Assembly (NCBI GenBank): GCA_017615615.1
Contig: JAFZZW010000062.1
Span: 1 to 56,020, forward strand
DNA length: 56,020 nucleotides
Direction of reading: 5' to 3'
Origin: Bacteroidales bacterium
GTDB lineage: Bacteria > Bacteroidota > Bacteroidia > Bacteroidales > UBA932
Shown: positions 45,490 through 55,509 of the stretch, piece after piece
Numbering within the stretch: position 1 is the stretch's first letter
How the letters are laid out: every line of letters starts with the position of its first letter
Program-made: the position numbers and the translations under genes
Notes under the pieces: model-generated
Seen by the model: only the letters and a program-made list of their open reading frames with translations
The model's database searches: none
What the model was told of the DNA's origin: nothing

Positions 45490-46529
45490 GTTACCTGATA
45501 ATCCCCCGGTCATACCGCTCAGCCCTCACTCCCGAAGAGACGGAAAGAGGTATCAAACTGGTTAAAGATTTCTTTCAGCAAGGGCTCGCCAAAGCATTAA
45601 GGCTCAGGCGAATAACTGCACCTCTATTTGTGCTTCAAGGGCGCGGTATCAACGATGACCTGAGCGGTATCGAAAGGGCTGTGAGCTTCCCCGTAAAGGA
45701 TCTGGGAGACGCCCGCGCCGAGGTGGTTCATTCGCTTGCCAAGTGGAAGCGCCTCTCCCTTGCCGACTACAAGGTCCGCCCCGGTCATGGCATCTATACA
45801 GACATGAACGCCATCCGCGCAGACGAGGAACTCGGCAACCTTCATTCCCTTTACGTCGACCAGTGGGACTGGGAACGCACCATAACGGAGCGCGACCGCA
45901 ATGTCCGTTATCTGAAGCGTATCGTGCGCGAGATCTATTCCGTGCTGCTGGATACGGAACTGTTCATCTGCACCTGCTATCCCCAATTGAGGCCTTTCCT
46001 GGCCCGCAGCGTGCATTTCATCCACTCGCAGCAGCTTCTGGACCTTTACCCGGACATGAGCGCAAAGGAGAGGGAGGACGCCATCTGCCGCAAATACGGC
46101 AGCGTATTCATTATAGGCATAGGCGGCAAACTCTCAGACGGCAAGCCCCACGACTTGCGCGCGCCGGACTATGACGACTGGAGCACTCCCAATGACGAGG
46201 GCTTCACCGGTCTCAACGGAGACCTCCTTGTATGGAATCCGGTCCTTGAACGGGCGTTCGAGCTTTCGTCGATGGGTATACGGGTAGACGCCGTGGCCAT
46301 GCACCGCCAGCTGGAACTGTCGGGCAAGGCCGAAAGGGAAAAACTCTATTTCCACTCTAAGCTGCTGGGCGGAGAACTGCCTTTGAGCATAGGAGGCGGT
46401 ATCGGCCAGTCCCGTCTTTGCATGCTCTTCCTGCAAAAGGCCCACATCGGAGAAATACAGGCCAGCATCTGGCCGGAAGAGATGAGAAAAGACTGTCTAA
46501 AAGCCGGAATCAAACTGATCGAGGCCTGA
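45486..46529 (+). CDS. asnA: aspartate-ammonia ligase AsnA
   Basis: This 347-residue enzyme makes asparagine from aspartate and ammonia using ATP. Landmarks are [56 protein letters not shown] and the C-terminal [16 protein letters not shown]. The ATG at 45486 overlaps the trpS stop. The frame open from 45369 lies inside trpS and is not used. It ends the asd operon. Confidence 0.95.
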   Translation: MSYLIIPRSYRSALTPEETERGIKLVKDFFQQGLAKALRLRRITAPLFVLQGRGINDDLSGIERAVSFPVKDLGDARAEVVHSLAKWKRLSLADYKVRPGHGIYTDMNAIRADEELGNLHSLYVDQWDWERTITERDRNVRYLKRIVREIYSVLLDTELFICTCYPQLRPFLARSVHFIHSQQLLDLYPDMSAKEREDAICRKYGSVFIIGIGGKLSDGKPHDLRAPDYDDWSTPNDEGFTGLNGDLLVWNPVLERAFELSSMGIRVDAVAMHRQLELSGKAEREKLYFHSKLLGGELPLSIGGGIGQSRLCMLFLQKAHIGEIQASIWPEEMRKDCLKAGIKLIEA

Positions 46530-46593
46530 TAACAAAAATGTTATAGGTTTAAACTAAATTGTTACATATATTAATAACTAATAAATTAGCCTT

Positions 46594-47454
46594 ATGAATC
46601 TTGAAGGAAGACGTCAAAGCACAAATGTTGATGACCGTCGCGGTCGCAGCGTCGGAAAAGCCGGCGGACTGGGCATCGGAGGCATAATTCTGGCAGGAAT
46701 TCTGTACCTTGTCTTCGGTATAGACGCCACTCCCCTGCTCGAGCAGGCCGGATCCCTGACCGGCGGAGCCCAAACGGAAACCAATTACACCCCGAGCGCC
46801 CAGGAAGAGGAACTCGCGGTATTCTCCAAACAGATTCTCGCCGGAACGGAAGATGTATGGACCAAGATTTTCGAGCAGAGTGGCCTTACCTATCAGCCCC
46901 CCAGGCTCGTCCTCTACAATGATTACGTCCAGACTTCTACCGGCACCGCTTCCGCCCAGATGGGACCGTTCTACAGCAGCGCCGACCAGACGGTTTACCT
47001 CGACCTGTCCTTCTTTACCGAGATGAGCAGGACTATCGGCGCCGACGGCGACTTTGCATACGCTTATGTCATCGCCCATGAAGTCGGTCACCACGTGCAG
47101 TACCTCCTCGGAACGCTTCAGGACGCACACAGCAAGATGCAGCGCATGAGCGAGAAGGAATCCAACCAGATGAGCGTCCGCCTTGAGCTCCAGGCCGACT
47201 TCTATGCCGGAATCTGGGCGCATTACGACAACAAGTTCTTCAAGTCCCTGGACGACACCGACTTCCAGGAAGGCGTGAACGCAGCAGGAAAAATCGGCGA
47301 CGACTATCTGCAGAAGAAGTCCCAGGGATATGCGGTCCCCGATTCCTTCACCCATGGAACGGCAGCACAGCGCACCCGCTGGCTCAAAAAGGGTTTCACC
47401 ACCGGCAACCCTTCTGCCGGCGACACCTTCTCAGTTGCATACAACAGCCTATGA
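46594..47454 (+). CDS. neutral zinc metallopeptidase (YpfJ family), membrane-anchored
   Basis: This 286-residue protein has an N-terminal cytosolic stretch (NLEGRRQSTNVDDRRG), one membrane helix at about 28-45, and a periplasmic domain. The zinc motif is HEVGHH (His162, Glu163, His166). The RLELQADFYAG block gives the probable third ligand, and GTAAQRTRWLKKGF closes the protein. The substrate is unknown. The next gene overlaps by 4 bp. Confidence 0.9.
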   Translation: MNLEGRRQSTNVDDRRGRSVGKAGGLGIGGIILAGILYLVFGIDATPLLEQAGSLTGGAQTETNYTPSAQEEELAVFSKQILAGTEDVWTKIFEQSGLTYQPPRLVLYNDYVQTSTGTASAQMGPFYSSADQTVYLDLSFFTEMSRTIGADGDFAYAYVIAHEVGHHVQYLLGTLQDAHSKMQRMSEKESNQMSVRLELQADFYAGIWAHYDNKFFKSLDDTDFQEGVNAAGKIGDDYLQKKSQGYAVPDSFTHGTAAQRTRWLKKGFTTGNPSAGDTFSVAYNSL

Positions 47455-47900
47455 CATACGACATTACCCTCCCCCTCTCTGCGGAATGGATAAGGGAAGA
47501 AGAGCGTTACGAAGAGATTGAGAATGCCGTCATTACTCACCTCGAATGCCATCTTCCGGGAAGCGTAGAAGGAAAATACGAGGCAGTATTCGACCTGTAT
47601 GTAGGCGACCTCCCGTCGGACACCACCGCCGAGGATGAGGCATACGCCAACTATGCCGAAATCATAGGATGGGACGAGGAAGACGAAGAAGATGATCCCA
47701 TCGCCGAATGGACTTTCAAGAACCGCAAGGCTTACGGATTCACCGGTGAATGCGAGGACGGCTCCATCATGCTTCTCATGTGCTCCGAGATAGTCAAGGG
47801 CGGGCTGCTGATATGCTCGGTGATCGCCCCCGATGACGAGGCCGTATCAAAATGGTCGCAGTATCTTGAAGCGAATCTAAAGGTAAAAGCTGTCAAGTAG
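47451..47900 (+). CDS. acidic hypothetical protein
   Basis: This 149-residue protein is strongly acidic in its middle (EEDEEDD near residues 76-82) and has no signal or membrane segment. I recognise no family. It is translationally coupled to the metallopeptidase gene (ATGA overlap), so it may act with it, perhaps on the cytosolic side (inference from position only). Confidence 0.6.
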   Translation: MTYDITLPLSAEWIREEERYEEIENAVITHLECHLPGSVEGKYEAVFDLYVGDLPSDTTAEDEAYANYAEIIGWDEEDEEDDPIAEWTFKNRKAYGFTGECEDGSIMLLMCSEIVKGGLLICSVIAPDDEAVSKWSQYLEANLKVKAVK

Positions 47901-47906
47901 CTTTAA

Positions 47907-49091
47907 CTAACTGACATACTTGCCATGGCAGAAGCGGTAAGAAAGGCCGCTTCCGCAGGGGCATGGATCGTCCGGCGGCACGGGACGCACGCGGTTGGCG
48001 CGGTCGAAGTACTGCATCATTTCCTCTCCGTAATTGAGGTTTTCCTCGAACTCCTCGCGGAAGAAATCCTCCGGAAGGGTGTATATCAGAAGACCTGTCT
48101 GGTCTGCGCTGTGGCCCTTGAGAAGCCATTTGGGGACCGAATTGGCATACTGGATGATTATGCGGGCGTACTCGGTGAATTCCTCGTAGGTCTCGATATA
48201 CGCATCCCTCTGGGTGACGGGCGAAAGGAGTATGTCCAGGTTCTTCTCGTCGGGTTCATACTGGGAGTTGACCCAAACGGAATGCGCCGCATATTCGAGT
48301 TCCTCGCCCTCGTAGCCCGTCTGCTCCAGCATGTCGAGTAGCGCCTGTCCCTCACGTGTGTGGGCGCCATAGAAGCAGAACGGGGAATTCTCCCCTGCCG
48401 CACGGAGGTCCGTCACGTCAAGACCGGCATAACGGCGTACGCCTTTATACATCTTGGCGCGCTTGCGCATCAGGTCCTCGAAATTCTCTATGTCCGGCGA
48501 CACCATGTAAGCCGTGCCTTTGTATTCTTCCTGATACAGGCGGAACACGGGGCATTTTACCAGACTGGCAGCAAAGGTGCGCATCTGCTCCATGTCGTCG
48601 AAGTCGCTGAAAATATTTTCCACGAAAGTGGCCAGAGGAACGACGCCAAAGGCGTTAAGGGCGCCGAGGGCAAGGCGCTCAACCTCAAAGGAGCCATCTT
48701 TCTCCTTCCTTTCGATGACGGCATCTATATCATTATGTATCAGGTCATAGAAAACCGAAGGAATACAGACCGACACAAGGTCTGATGCATTGGGTGACTT
48801 GTCGAAGCGGGCTATATGAAGGACCTCTATCACCATGGGGTAATCTGTAGGAATCAAGTCGACGGGAACATCCGGACCGGCAGCGCACAGGCGCCCCAGG
48901 ACACGGAGGTCGCCTTCCATCAGGCGGTCAAGCCAGCGGGCCGGCTGAACGGTAAACAGATCCGCAAGGGCCTTCACAAGGTCCTGACGGCGGCGGCCAA
49001 GGCGGCGGGGATACGCATCGAAATAATCGAGGGTGGCCTCGATTTCTTCCAGGGTGCGTTCCTTCAATAATTCGTTGATTCCTGCTGACAT
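47907..49091 (-). CDS. SEC-C zinc-motif protein
   Basis: This 394-residue helical protein ends with a SEC-C zinc motif, DPCPCGSGLSYRFCHG, like the SecA tail that contacts SecB and ribosomes. The body (LEEIEATLDYFDAYPRRLGRRRQDL onward) has no fold that I can name. It may be an adaptor. It has a promoter box 7 nt before its ATG and stands alone between convergent and co-directional neighbours. Confidence 0.72.
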   Translation of the reverse strand: MSAGINELLKERTLEEIEATLDYFDAYPRRLGRRRQDLVKALADLFTVQPARWLDRLMEGDLRVLGRLCAAGPDVPVDLIPTDYPMVIEVLHIARFDKSPNASDLVSVCIPSVFYDLIHNDIDAVIERKEKDGSFEVERLALGALNAFGVVPLATFVENIFSDFDDMEQMRTFAASLVKCPVFRLYQEEYKGTAYMVSPDIENFEDLMRKRAKMYKGVRRYAGLDVTDLRAAGENSPFCFYGAHTREGQALLDMLEQTGYEGEELEYAAHSVWVNSQYEPDEKNLDILLSPVTQRDAYIETYEEFTEYARIIIQYANSVPKWLLKGHSADQTGLLIYTLPEDFFREEFEENLNYGEEMMQYFDRANRVRPVPPDDPCPCGSGLSYRFCHGKYVS

Positions 49092-49098
49092 TGAACCG

Positions 49099-49106
49099 CA
49101 AATTTA
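49099..49106 (-). promoter_or_regulatory. -7 promoter box of the SEC-C gene
   Basis: Read on the minus strand it is TAAATTTG, ending 7 nt before the ATG at 49091. The leader would be only a few bases. Confidence 0.45.
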
Positions 49107-49766
49107 ATATTTTTCCGCAGACCGCACAAACAACTTTTCTCCTTGTACGCAGAATTTGACGTCAAATCCGCAAAAGTACATCCCGTATATCCTCTCCGGA
49201 TCGTCCTGATACCCCGGCCTGGGATCCTGCGACAACAGCTGAACAAGGGCCTTGATCTCCTTCTGCGGCATTTTTTCAGCTACATCCCCGGGGATGACGA
49301 CCTCCAGCGCTTTCCATGCGGCCGAATCCACGAATCCGCTCTTTGCCCCCGGTCTGCTGTCCGCATACCCTACATATGGCTTGATGTCGTATATGGGAGT
49401 CCCGTCGGCCAGGTCTGCGCCGGACACCTTCAGCCACCCCTGCTCCACGGACTCTATACGGACGCACGAAAGACCGAGGCCGTTGGGACGGAAAGGAGAG
49501 CGCGACGCAAAGACGCCTACGCGGTCGTTTCCCCCGAGGCGGGGTGGACGTACGGTAAGATGGGACGAGCCTGCCGGATTGAGCGAGAAGCCCCATATGA
49601 GCCAGCAATAATCGAATCCTTCCAGTCCGCGGACGGCCTCCGGGGCATCGTATTTGGGCACGAAACGAACCTCCCCGGTCAGGTCCGGAGCCAGGCCCGA
49701 CTGCCTCGGTATGCCGAATTTTGCCTTCAGCGGAGAGTGGAAATAAGCGACGGGCTCGATATTCAT
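49104..49766 (-). CDS. trmO: tRNA t6A37 methyltransferase TrmO
   Basis: This 220-residue protein of the TsaA/TrmO family methylates N6-threonylcarbamoyl-A37 in tRNA. Landmarks are FHSPLKAKFGIPRQSG near the N-terminus, VGVFASRSPFRPNGLGLS and DIKPYVGYADS. The ATG at 49766 overlaps the stop of the M23 gene; the frame to 50084 is a shadow. It ends the herA-like operon. Confidence 0.92.
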   Translation of the reverse strand: MNIEPVAYFHSPLKAKFGIPRQSGLAPDLTGEVRFVPKYDAPEAVRGLEGFDYCWLIWGFSLNPAGSSHLTVRPPRLGGNDRVGVFASRSPFRPNGLGLSCVRIESVEQGWLKVSGADLADGTPIYDIKPYVGYADSRPGAKSGFVDSAAWKALEVVIPGDVAEKMPQKEIKALVQLLSQDPRPGYQDDPERIYGMYFCGFDVKFCVQGEKLFVRSAEKY

Positions 49767-50980
49767 CGTGCTGAGAGAGTGTCCAGATAGGCCTGATACA
49801 ATTTTCCGAGGGAATCGAGATTCTCGCTCCTGAGGGGCTCCGAGGGCGGAGAAATCATCTTGAGAGGGTCTATGGGGGTGCCGTCCTTCCATACCCGGAA
49901 ATCCAGATGGGGACCGGTAGAATGCCCCGTGGAGCCCACGTAGCCAATTACCTGTCCCTGAGCTACGCGGGAGCCCTGCCTGATGCCTGAGGCATATTTG
50001 GACAGGTGCATGTAGCATGTCTCGTACCCGTTCATGTGACGGATCCTGATGCGGTTGCCTCCTCCTGAACCGTCCCAGCCGCAAAGGGTTACGGTGCCGT
50101 CGCCTATGGAATGTACAGGCGTGCCGGTGGGCGCGGCATAATCGACAGCGGTATGGGGACGGACCTTGCCGGTGATGGGATGCTTGCGGTGATATGTAAA
50201 GCGGCTGCTGATACGTGTGAACTGCAGCGGGGCCTTGAGAAACGCCTTGCGCATGCTCTCCCCTTTCTCGTTCCAGTATTTGTTGCCGCCGTCGCCCTGG
50301 TCGAACCTGATGGCGCTGGCGCTGAAGGAGCCGCTGTTGTAGAGGGCGAAATCGATGCCGTCAATCCTTATTACCTCGCCGTCGCTTTCCGTCTGGTTGT
50401 AAACCACCCGGAAGCGGTCGCCCTCCTGGAGGCCGAAAAAGTTTACGGTCCAGGCATAGACGTCGGCAAGGTCGACAATGAGCAGCGGCGACGCTCCCGC
50501 GTCGATCATGTCGTTCCAGAGGGAATTGTGGATGGTTACGTCGGCAATCTTGCGGACCTTCTGCACAGGACGGGAATACACCCATCCGCAGATGGAATCC
50601 CGGCACTGGAAAACGGTGGAGCGGATGCGGTCGTTGTGGTAAACCACGTACTCGAGCCTGCGGCCGGAGCTGTCTGCCGAATAATATGCCTCGACGTCGT
50701 TGCCGGCGCGCATGCGGCGCACGTCGAATATGCTGTCGCAACGCTGTACGAGAGTGTAGGCATCCCGTGCCCCCATGCCCAGGCGGTTCATCAGGCCGCT
50801 GAAGGTCTCGCCGTCGCGCACTCTGGACGAATCGACCTGATAGGCGTCCGTAAGGAATCCAAGGGGCAGGACGGTATCCTTCTGCTGCGTTGCTTCCCCG
50901 CTGTCACCGGGCCGGTGACGAAGGCAGGAAGGCAGGAGAACAGCGGCGGCAAGCAGTATGGCCAGGAACCGGCGCATCAT
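49763..50980 (-). CDS. M23 peptidase lipoprotein (cell-wall endopeptidase)
   Basis: This 405-residue protein has a lipoprotein signal (LLPSC, Cys19), an N-terminal Csd3-like region, and a C-terminal M23 domain. Zinc ligands are His276 and Asp280 in HTAVDYAAP and His358 in GPHLDFRVW; His325 in YMHLS also fits the family. It likely cuts peptidoglycan cross-links. Its ATGA overlaps the HerA-like stop and the trmO start. Confidence 0.9.
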   Translation of the reverse strand: MMRRFLAILLAAAVLLPSCLRHRPGDSGEATQQKDTVLPLGFLTDAYQVDSSRVRDGETFSGLMNRLGMGARDAYTLVQRCDSIFDVRRMRAGNDVEAYYSADSSGRRLEYVVYHNDRIRSTVFQCRDSICGWVYSRPVQKVRKIADVTIHNSLWNDMIDAGASPLLIVDLADVYAWTVNFFGLQEGDRFRVVYNQTESDGEVIRIDGIDFALYNSGSFSASAIRFDQGDGGNKYWNEKGESMRKAFLKAPLQFTRISSRFTYHRKHPITGKVRPHTAVDYAAPTGTPVHSIGDGTVTLCGWDGSGGGNRIRIRHMNGYETCYMHLSKYASGIRQGSRVAQGQVIGYVGSTGHSTGPHLDFRVWKDGTPIDPLKMISPPSEPLRSENLDSLGKLYQAYLDTLSAR

Positions 50981-52674
50981 TTGATCAGGCTGCCGAGAAT
51001 GCTGCGTGCAAGGGTACGGACGGCTGATGAAGTGGCATTGGAAAGGGCCTTTCCGCCAGTTGTCTGGCTGCCTTTCTTCTTGCCGTCGGAGTCTTTGATT
51101 ATGGAATCGGCCGCCGCTTTGCCGGCGCTGCGTGAAAGGCTGGTAATGGCAGCGCCTATGGCGGCTCCTGCGACTACGGTACCGAGGCCTTTGCCCTTCT
51201 TGCTGCTTTTCTTGGCAGAGGCGCTCGTGCGCTGGAGTTCCTTTTCCCTGGCCCTTTGCTCGCGTTCCCATTCCTTCTGGGCGCGCTCCTGTTCCTTGCG
51301 GGCGAGTTCGGCCTGGCGTTCCTGCTCGGCGCGTGCCTTCTGGTCCTCGATCTGCTGTTGTTGGAGAGCCTGCTCCTGCTCCGCCTTCTGACGGTCTGCA
51401 AGAAGTATCTCGAAGGCGGAGACGCGGTCGATGACGGTGTCGTATTTGCCTTTGAGGGGAGAAGCGTTGCGTATGTCAAGCCTCTGGCCGTCGGTAATGG
51501 CGCCGATCTGGCTGAGCGGGAAGAGTATTCTGGCACGCTGTACCATTGCCGGGGCGCCCTTTGCGTCGAGGAAGCTGACCAGGGCCTCGCCTGTTTCCAG
51601 CGTGGTGATGGCCTCTTCCGTCTTGAACGCAGGGTTGGCGCGGAAGGTTTCTGCAGCGCTGCGGACGGCTTTCTGGTCCCTCGGCGTATAGGCACGGAGG
51701 GCATGCTGGATGCGGTTGCCGAGCTGGCCGAGTATGCTGTCGGGAATGTCGATTGGATTCTGGGTGACGAAATATACGCCAACGCCTTTGCTTCGTATGA
51801 GGCGTATCACCTGCTCGATCTTGCTGACAAGGGCGGGTGCAGTGTCGGTGAAGAGGGTATGGGCCTCGTCGAAGAAGAAAACCAGCTTGGGGAGCTCAAG
51901 GTCTCCGACCTCCGGAAGGGTTGCGTAGATGTCCGACAGGAGCCAGAGGAGGAAGGTCGAATAAAGCTTGGGATTCATCATCAGTTTGTCCGCAGCAAGG
52001 ACGCTCATGATGCCGCGGCCGTTCCCGTCGACGGCGAAGAGGTCCTGTATGTCGAAGGCAGGCTCTGCGAAGAACTTCTCCGCGCCCTCGTTCTCCAGAC
52101 CGAGGAGGGCGCGCTGGATGGCGCCTACCGTGGCCGAAGTGACGGTACCGTAATCTATCCGCAGCTCGCTCGCGTGTTCATTAATATATGCAAGCATGGA
52201 ACGGAGGTCCTTGAGGTCTATAAGGAGCAGGCCCCTTTCGTCGGCCACTTTGAAAACTATATCCATCACTCCGGACTGCACCTCGTTAAGGCCCATAAGG
52301 CGGCTCATAAGGGCCGGGCCCATGTTGGAAATGGTGGTGCGCATGGGGTGGCCCTGCTCGCCGAAGACGTCGTAGAAACGCACCGGACAGGGAGCGAAAT
52401 GGGGATCGGTTATGCCGAATTCCGCGCAACGTTTTTCTATGAAGCCGGACATCTTGCCGGCCTGGCTGATACCGCTGAGGTCACCTTTCATGTCTGCCAT
52501 GAAACAGGGCACTCCTGCCTGGCTGAACGTTTCTGCCAGAACCTGCAGGGTGACGGTCTTTCCGGTACCGGTGGCGCCTGCGATGAGGCCGTGGCGGTTG
52601 GCCATTTTTCCTGTGATGCTTATAGGGCCCTCGGGGCCGTGCGCGACATAAAGTCCGTTGCTGGATGTGTACAT
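50977..52674 (-). CDS. HerA/DUF853-type ATPase
   Basis: This 565-residue P-loop ATPase shows Walker A GATGTGKT at residues 33-40 and Walker B-like LVFFFDEAHTLF. The C-terminal region has a long Gln/Glu/Lys/Arg coiled coil (about 415-505) and an Ala/Ser-rich tail. The family resembles the DNA translocase HerA. It was called DUF853 before, and its function is unsettled. It is the first gene of the operon, with a TATATTTG box at 52698-52691. Confidence 0.9.
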   Translation of the reverse strand: MYTSSNGLYVAHGPEGPISITGKMANRHGLIAGATGTGKTVTLQVLAETFSQAGVPCFMADMKGDLSGISQAGKMSGFIEKRCAEFGITDPHFAPCPVRFYDVFGEQGHPMRTTISNMGPALMSRLMGLNEVQSGVMDIVFKVADERGLLLIDLKDLRSMLAYINEHASELRIDYGTVTSATVGAIQRALLGLENEGAEKFFAEPAFDIQDLFAVDGNGRGIMSVLAADKLMMNPKLYSTFLLWLLSDIYATLPEVGDLELPKLVFFFDEAHTLFTDTAPALVSKIEQVIRLIRSKGVGVYFVTQNPIDIPDSILGQLGNRIQHALRAYTPRDQKAVRSAAETFRANPAFKTEEAITTLETGEALVSFLDAKGAPAMVQRARILFPLSQIGAITDGQRLDIRNASPLKGKYDTVIDRVSAFEILLADRQKAEQEQALQQQQIEDQKARAEQERQAELARKEQERAQKEWEREQRAREKELQRTSASAKKSSKKGKGLGTVVAGAAIGAAITSLSRSAGKAAADSIIKDSDGKKKGSQTTGGKALSNATSSAVRTLARSILGSLIK

Positions 52675-52690
52675 ATCATTGAAAATTTCA

Positions 52691-52698
52691 CAAATATA
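52691..52698 (-). promoter_or_regulatory. -7 promoter box of the HerA-like operon
   Basis: TATATTTG on the minus strand, 16 nt upstream of the ATG at 52674. No convincing -33 box was found. Confidence 0.4.
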
Positions 52699-52806
52699 AT
52701 AAAAAACGTTGATACTCCGGACGCCTGAAATGAAGCCGGTGACACATGTTTATAAGTGTGTTGAAAACTTCTTCCCCGGCGGCAGTCCTAAGCGGTTTTG
52801 TTTGAC

Positions 52807-52814
52807 TAACTTTG
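52807..52814 (+). promoter_or_regulatory. -7 promoter box of nrdDG
   Basis: TAACTTTG lies 34 nt before the nrdD ATG. The leader contains AACCGCCCGAAAAAA (about 52820-52836), similar to motifs at 21618 and 21739. No NrdR box was recognised. Confidence 0.4.
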
Positions 52815-52848
52815 TAACCCAAACCGCCCGAAAAAACCAATAGACTAT

Positions 52849-55044
52849 ATGGAAGTACGTAAAACCAATGGCTTGACCGAAGAATACGACAAAGCGAAGC
52901 TTGCCCGTGGCATACACGAGGCATACAGGAGCGCAGGACAGTATTGCGATGACGCTATAGTCGTATCCATTATCAACAATCTTTACATTTATGACGGCAT
53001 AGCGAGCACGGAAATCCGCCGGCAGGTGGAAGAGTCCCTCATGTCCATCAACAAGAAGGTCGCCCACGCCTACATCGACAAGTTCGACGCAGACCTGGAC
53101 CTCCGCAAGAAGCGCGACTTCATCAAGGACTACATCGCCGCTACCAACGCCGCAACCGGTTCCAAGTTCGACGCCAACGCCAACGTGACCCGCAAGAACA
53201 TAGTCACGCTCGGCAACGAGCTCTACAAGGAGAACAATATCAAGCAGAACCGCTACATCATGGTCGACAAGATCAAGACCCTCTACGGCCGCCATCTTGC
53301 AGACCAGTACCTCAAAGACCTCGAGTCCCACGTGCTCTACAAACACGACGAAAGCGGCACTCCCGGTTTCCCTTACTGCGTGGCCATCACCATGTATCCT
53401 TTCCTCGTAAGCGGCCTGCGCGAGCTCGGAGGGGTTTCCATCGCCCCCACCGACCTCAAGAGCTTCTGCGGCGAGTTCATCAACCTCGTCTATTCCGTGT
53501 CGTCCCAGTTCATGGGCGCAGTGGCGACTCCCGAGTTCCTCATGTACCTGGACTATTTCATCCGCAAGGACTACGGTGACGATTACCTTGAAAAACTGGA
53601 CGAGATCGTCGAGAAGAACGCCAAGCAGCGCACCCTGCGGAAGGTCATCGACAACAGTTTCCAGCAGGTCGTCCACTCCATGAACATGCCTGCAGGCAAC
53701 CGCGGATACCAGACCGTCTTCTGGAACATCAGCTACTTCGACAAGCCCTATTTCGAGGGCGTGTTCGGCGACTTCCGCTTCCCCGACGGCAGCGCCCCCA
53801 AGTGGGAGACCCTCGACTGGCTGCAACGCCATTTCATGAACTGGTTCAACGAGGAGCGCAACCATTACATCCTCACCTTCCCCGTTGAAACCATGGCCCT
53901 CCTCACCGACGGCGGCGACGACTTCGCAGACAAGGATTACGCCGATTTCACCGCCGAGATGTGGTCCAAGGGACACAGTTTCTTCTGCTATCTGTCCAAC
54001 AGCCCCGACTCCCTGAGCAGCTGCTGCCGCCTGCGCAACTCCCTCAAGGACATGGAGGATGCCAGCCACAACCATACCCAGCACCAGTATTCCATGGGTA
54101 CGGCATCCGTGAGCACCGGTTCCAAGTCGGTCATGACCATCAATCTCAACCGTCTCATCCAGGACTCCGTCCGCCACTACTTCGCAGAGAGGCGCGGCGT
54201 CCACCTGGAGGCCGGCAAGCCGCTCGACCCCGTCAGCAATTTCTACGACAAGGACGACCTCTACACCAACTACATCACCAAGGACATCCGCGAGATGACC
54301 GAGAGGGTCCACAAGTACCAGATTGCTTTCAACGAGATCATCAAGGACTTCCTCAAGGCTGAGATGCTCGACGTCTACAAGGCAGGCTTCATCGACATGA
54401 AGCGCCAGTACCTCACGGTCGGCGTAAACGGCCTTACCGAGGCAGCCGAATTCCTTGGCCTGGAGGTCGCCCCCAACCCCGAATACGGCGCATTCGTCAA
54501 CACCATCCTTGAGACCATCAACATAGCCAACCGCAAGGACCGCACCCCGGACGCCATGTTCAACACCGAGTTCGTGCCCGCCGAGAACCTCGCAGCCAAA
54601 AACTACAAGTGGGACAAGAAAGACGGCTATTTCGTCTCCTCCAAGCACAACCTCTACAGCTCCTACTTCTACAATCCGGAAGATACGAGCGTCTCCATGA
54701 TCGACAAGTTCAAGCTGCATGGGGAAGACTTCGTCAAGTACCTTGACGGCGGTTCCGCCCTCCATATGAACATCGCCGAGCACCTCAGCAAGGACCAGTA
54801 CCGCCAGCTGCTCAACACTGCGGCCCATTACGGCACCAACTACTTCACCTTCAACTGCCGCAACACCGTCTGCAACGACTGCGGATACATCAGCAAAGAC
54901 ACCCTTACCCAGTGCCCCAAGTGCGGCAGTGAAAACCTTGATTACCTTACCCGTGTAATCGGTTATCTCAAGAGGGTCTCCAGCTTTGCGGAGCCCCGTC
55001 AGATAGAGGCGGAACACCGTTATTACACCCCCAAGGATGCTTAA
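52849..55044 (+). CDS. nrdD: anaerobic ribonucleoside-triphosphate reductase
   Basis: This 731-residue class III enzyme makes deoxynucleotides without oxygen using a glycyl radical. The N-terminal ATP-cone is at about 1-90. The zinc site near the C-terminus has Cys675, Cys678, Cys689 and Cys692, and the radical Gly705 is in RVIGYLKR. No intein or frameshift was seen. nrdG overlaps its end by 8 bp. Its presence means the cell can grow anaerobically. Confidence 0.97.
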   Translation: MEVRKTNGLTEEYDKAKLARGIHEAYRSAGQYCDDAIVVSIINNLYIYDGIASTEIRRQVEESLMSINKKVAHAYIDKFDADLDLRKKRDFIKDYIAATNAATGSKFDANANVTRKNIVTLGNELYKENNIKQNRYIMVDKIKTLYGRHLADQYLKDLESHVLYKHDESGTPGFPYCVAITMYPFLVSGLRELGGVSIAPTDLKSFCGEFINLVYSVSSQFMGAVATPEFLMYLDYFIRKDYGDDYLEKLDEIVEKNAKQRTLRKVIDNSFQQVVHSMNMPAGNRGYQTVFWNISYFDKPYFEGVFGDFRFPDGSAPKWETLDWLQRHFMNWFNEERNHYILTFPVETMALLTDGGDDFADKDYADFTAEMWSKGHSFFCYLSNSPDSLSSCCRLRNSLKDMEDASHNHTQHQYSMGTASVSTGSKSVMTINLNRLIQDSVRHYFAERRGVHLEAGKPLDPVSNFYDKDDLYTNYITKDIREMTERVHKYQIAFNEIIKDFLKAEMLDVYKAGFIDMKRQYLTVGVNGLTEAAEFLGLEVAPNPEYGAFVNTILETINIANRKDRTPDAMFNTEFVPAENLAAKNYKWDKKDGYFVSSKHNLYSSYFYNPEDTSVSMIDKFKLHGEDFVKYLDGGSALHMNIAEHLSKDQYRQLLNTAAHYGTNYFTFNCRNTVCNDCGYISKDTLTQCPKCGSENLDYLTRVIGYLKRVSSFAEPRQIEAEHRYYTPKDA

Positions 55045-55489
55045 GTACATCCCTTCCCTGACCGACATCGTCATGGAAGAAATACCCGACCGCGTTACCC
55101 TGGCTGTTGAAATTACCAACTGCCAGGGTAATTGCCCGGGATGCCACTCCCCCTTCCTTCGTGACGACATTGGGGAGGAACTCACGTCCGCGGCAATAGA
55201 CCGGATGGTCAAAGACAACTTCGGAGTCAACTGCTTCCTCTTCCTGGGCGAAGGCCGCGACCGCGATTCCCTGTTCCGTCTTGCCGGTCATATCCGCAAG
55301 GAGTTTCCCGGCATCCAGACTGCGCTTTATACCGGTCGCGACAGCGTCGGGCCGGAGTATTCAGAGTACTTCGATTTCATCAAAACCGGGCCCTACAAAG
55401 AAGAGCTCGGCCCGCTCAACAAGCCCACCACCAACCAGCGCCTGTATTATCACGGCGAGGATATCACTTCCAGGTTCTGGAAAAGATAG
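55037..55489 (+). CDS. nrdG: NrdD-activating radical-SAM protein
   Basis: This 150-residue protein has the radical-SAM cluster motif Cys29-x3-Cys33-x2-Cys36 (NCQGNCPGCHSPF). It makes the glycyl radical on NrdD. It is close to the usual length for NrdG of about 155 residues. The start overlaps the nrdD end by 8 bp, so the pair is coupled. Confidence 0.95.
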   Translation: MLKYIPSLTDIVMEEIPDRVTLAVEITNCQGNCPGCHSPFLRDDIGEELTSAAIDRMVKDNFGVNCFLFLGEGRDRDSLFRLAGHIRKEFPGIQTALYTGRDSVGPEYSEYFDFIKTGPYKEELGPLNKPTTNQRLYYHGEDITSRFWKR

Positions 55490-55509
55490 GATACGACAAA
55501 AATCAGAAT

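Noticed and set aside
46528-46544. GATAACAAAAATGTTAT shared with 19847-19863
   Set aside because: One copy is coding sequence of a signal peptide; the match is a short AT-rich coincidence.
51256-52728. 490-codon open frame antisense to the HerA-like gene
   Set aside because: Shadow of a clear P-loop ATPase gene.
52849-55044. intein or split in nrdD
   Set aside because: The frame is continuous at a normal length and all C-terminal motifs are in place.
52750-55230. 826-codon open frame antisense to nrdD
   Set aside because: It is a Val/Glu/Asp/Leu-rich shadow of the highly conserved nrdD gene caused by high third-position GC; no family signature and no promoter.
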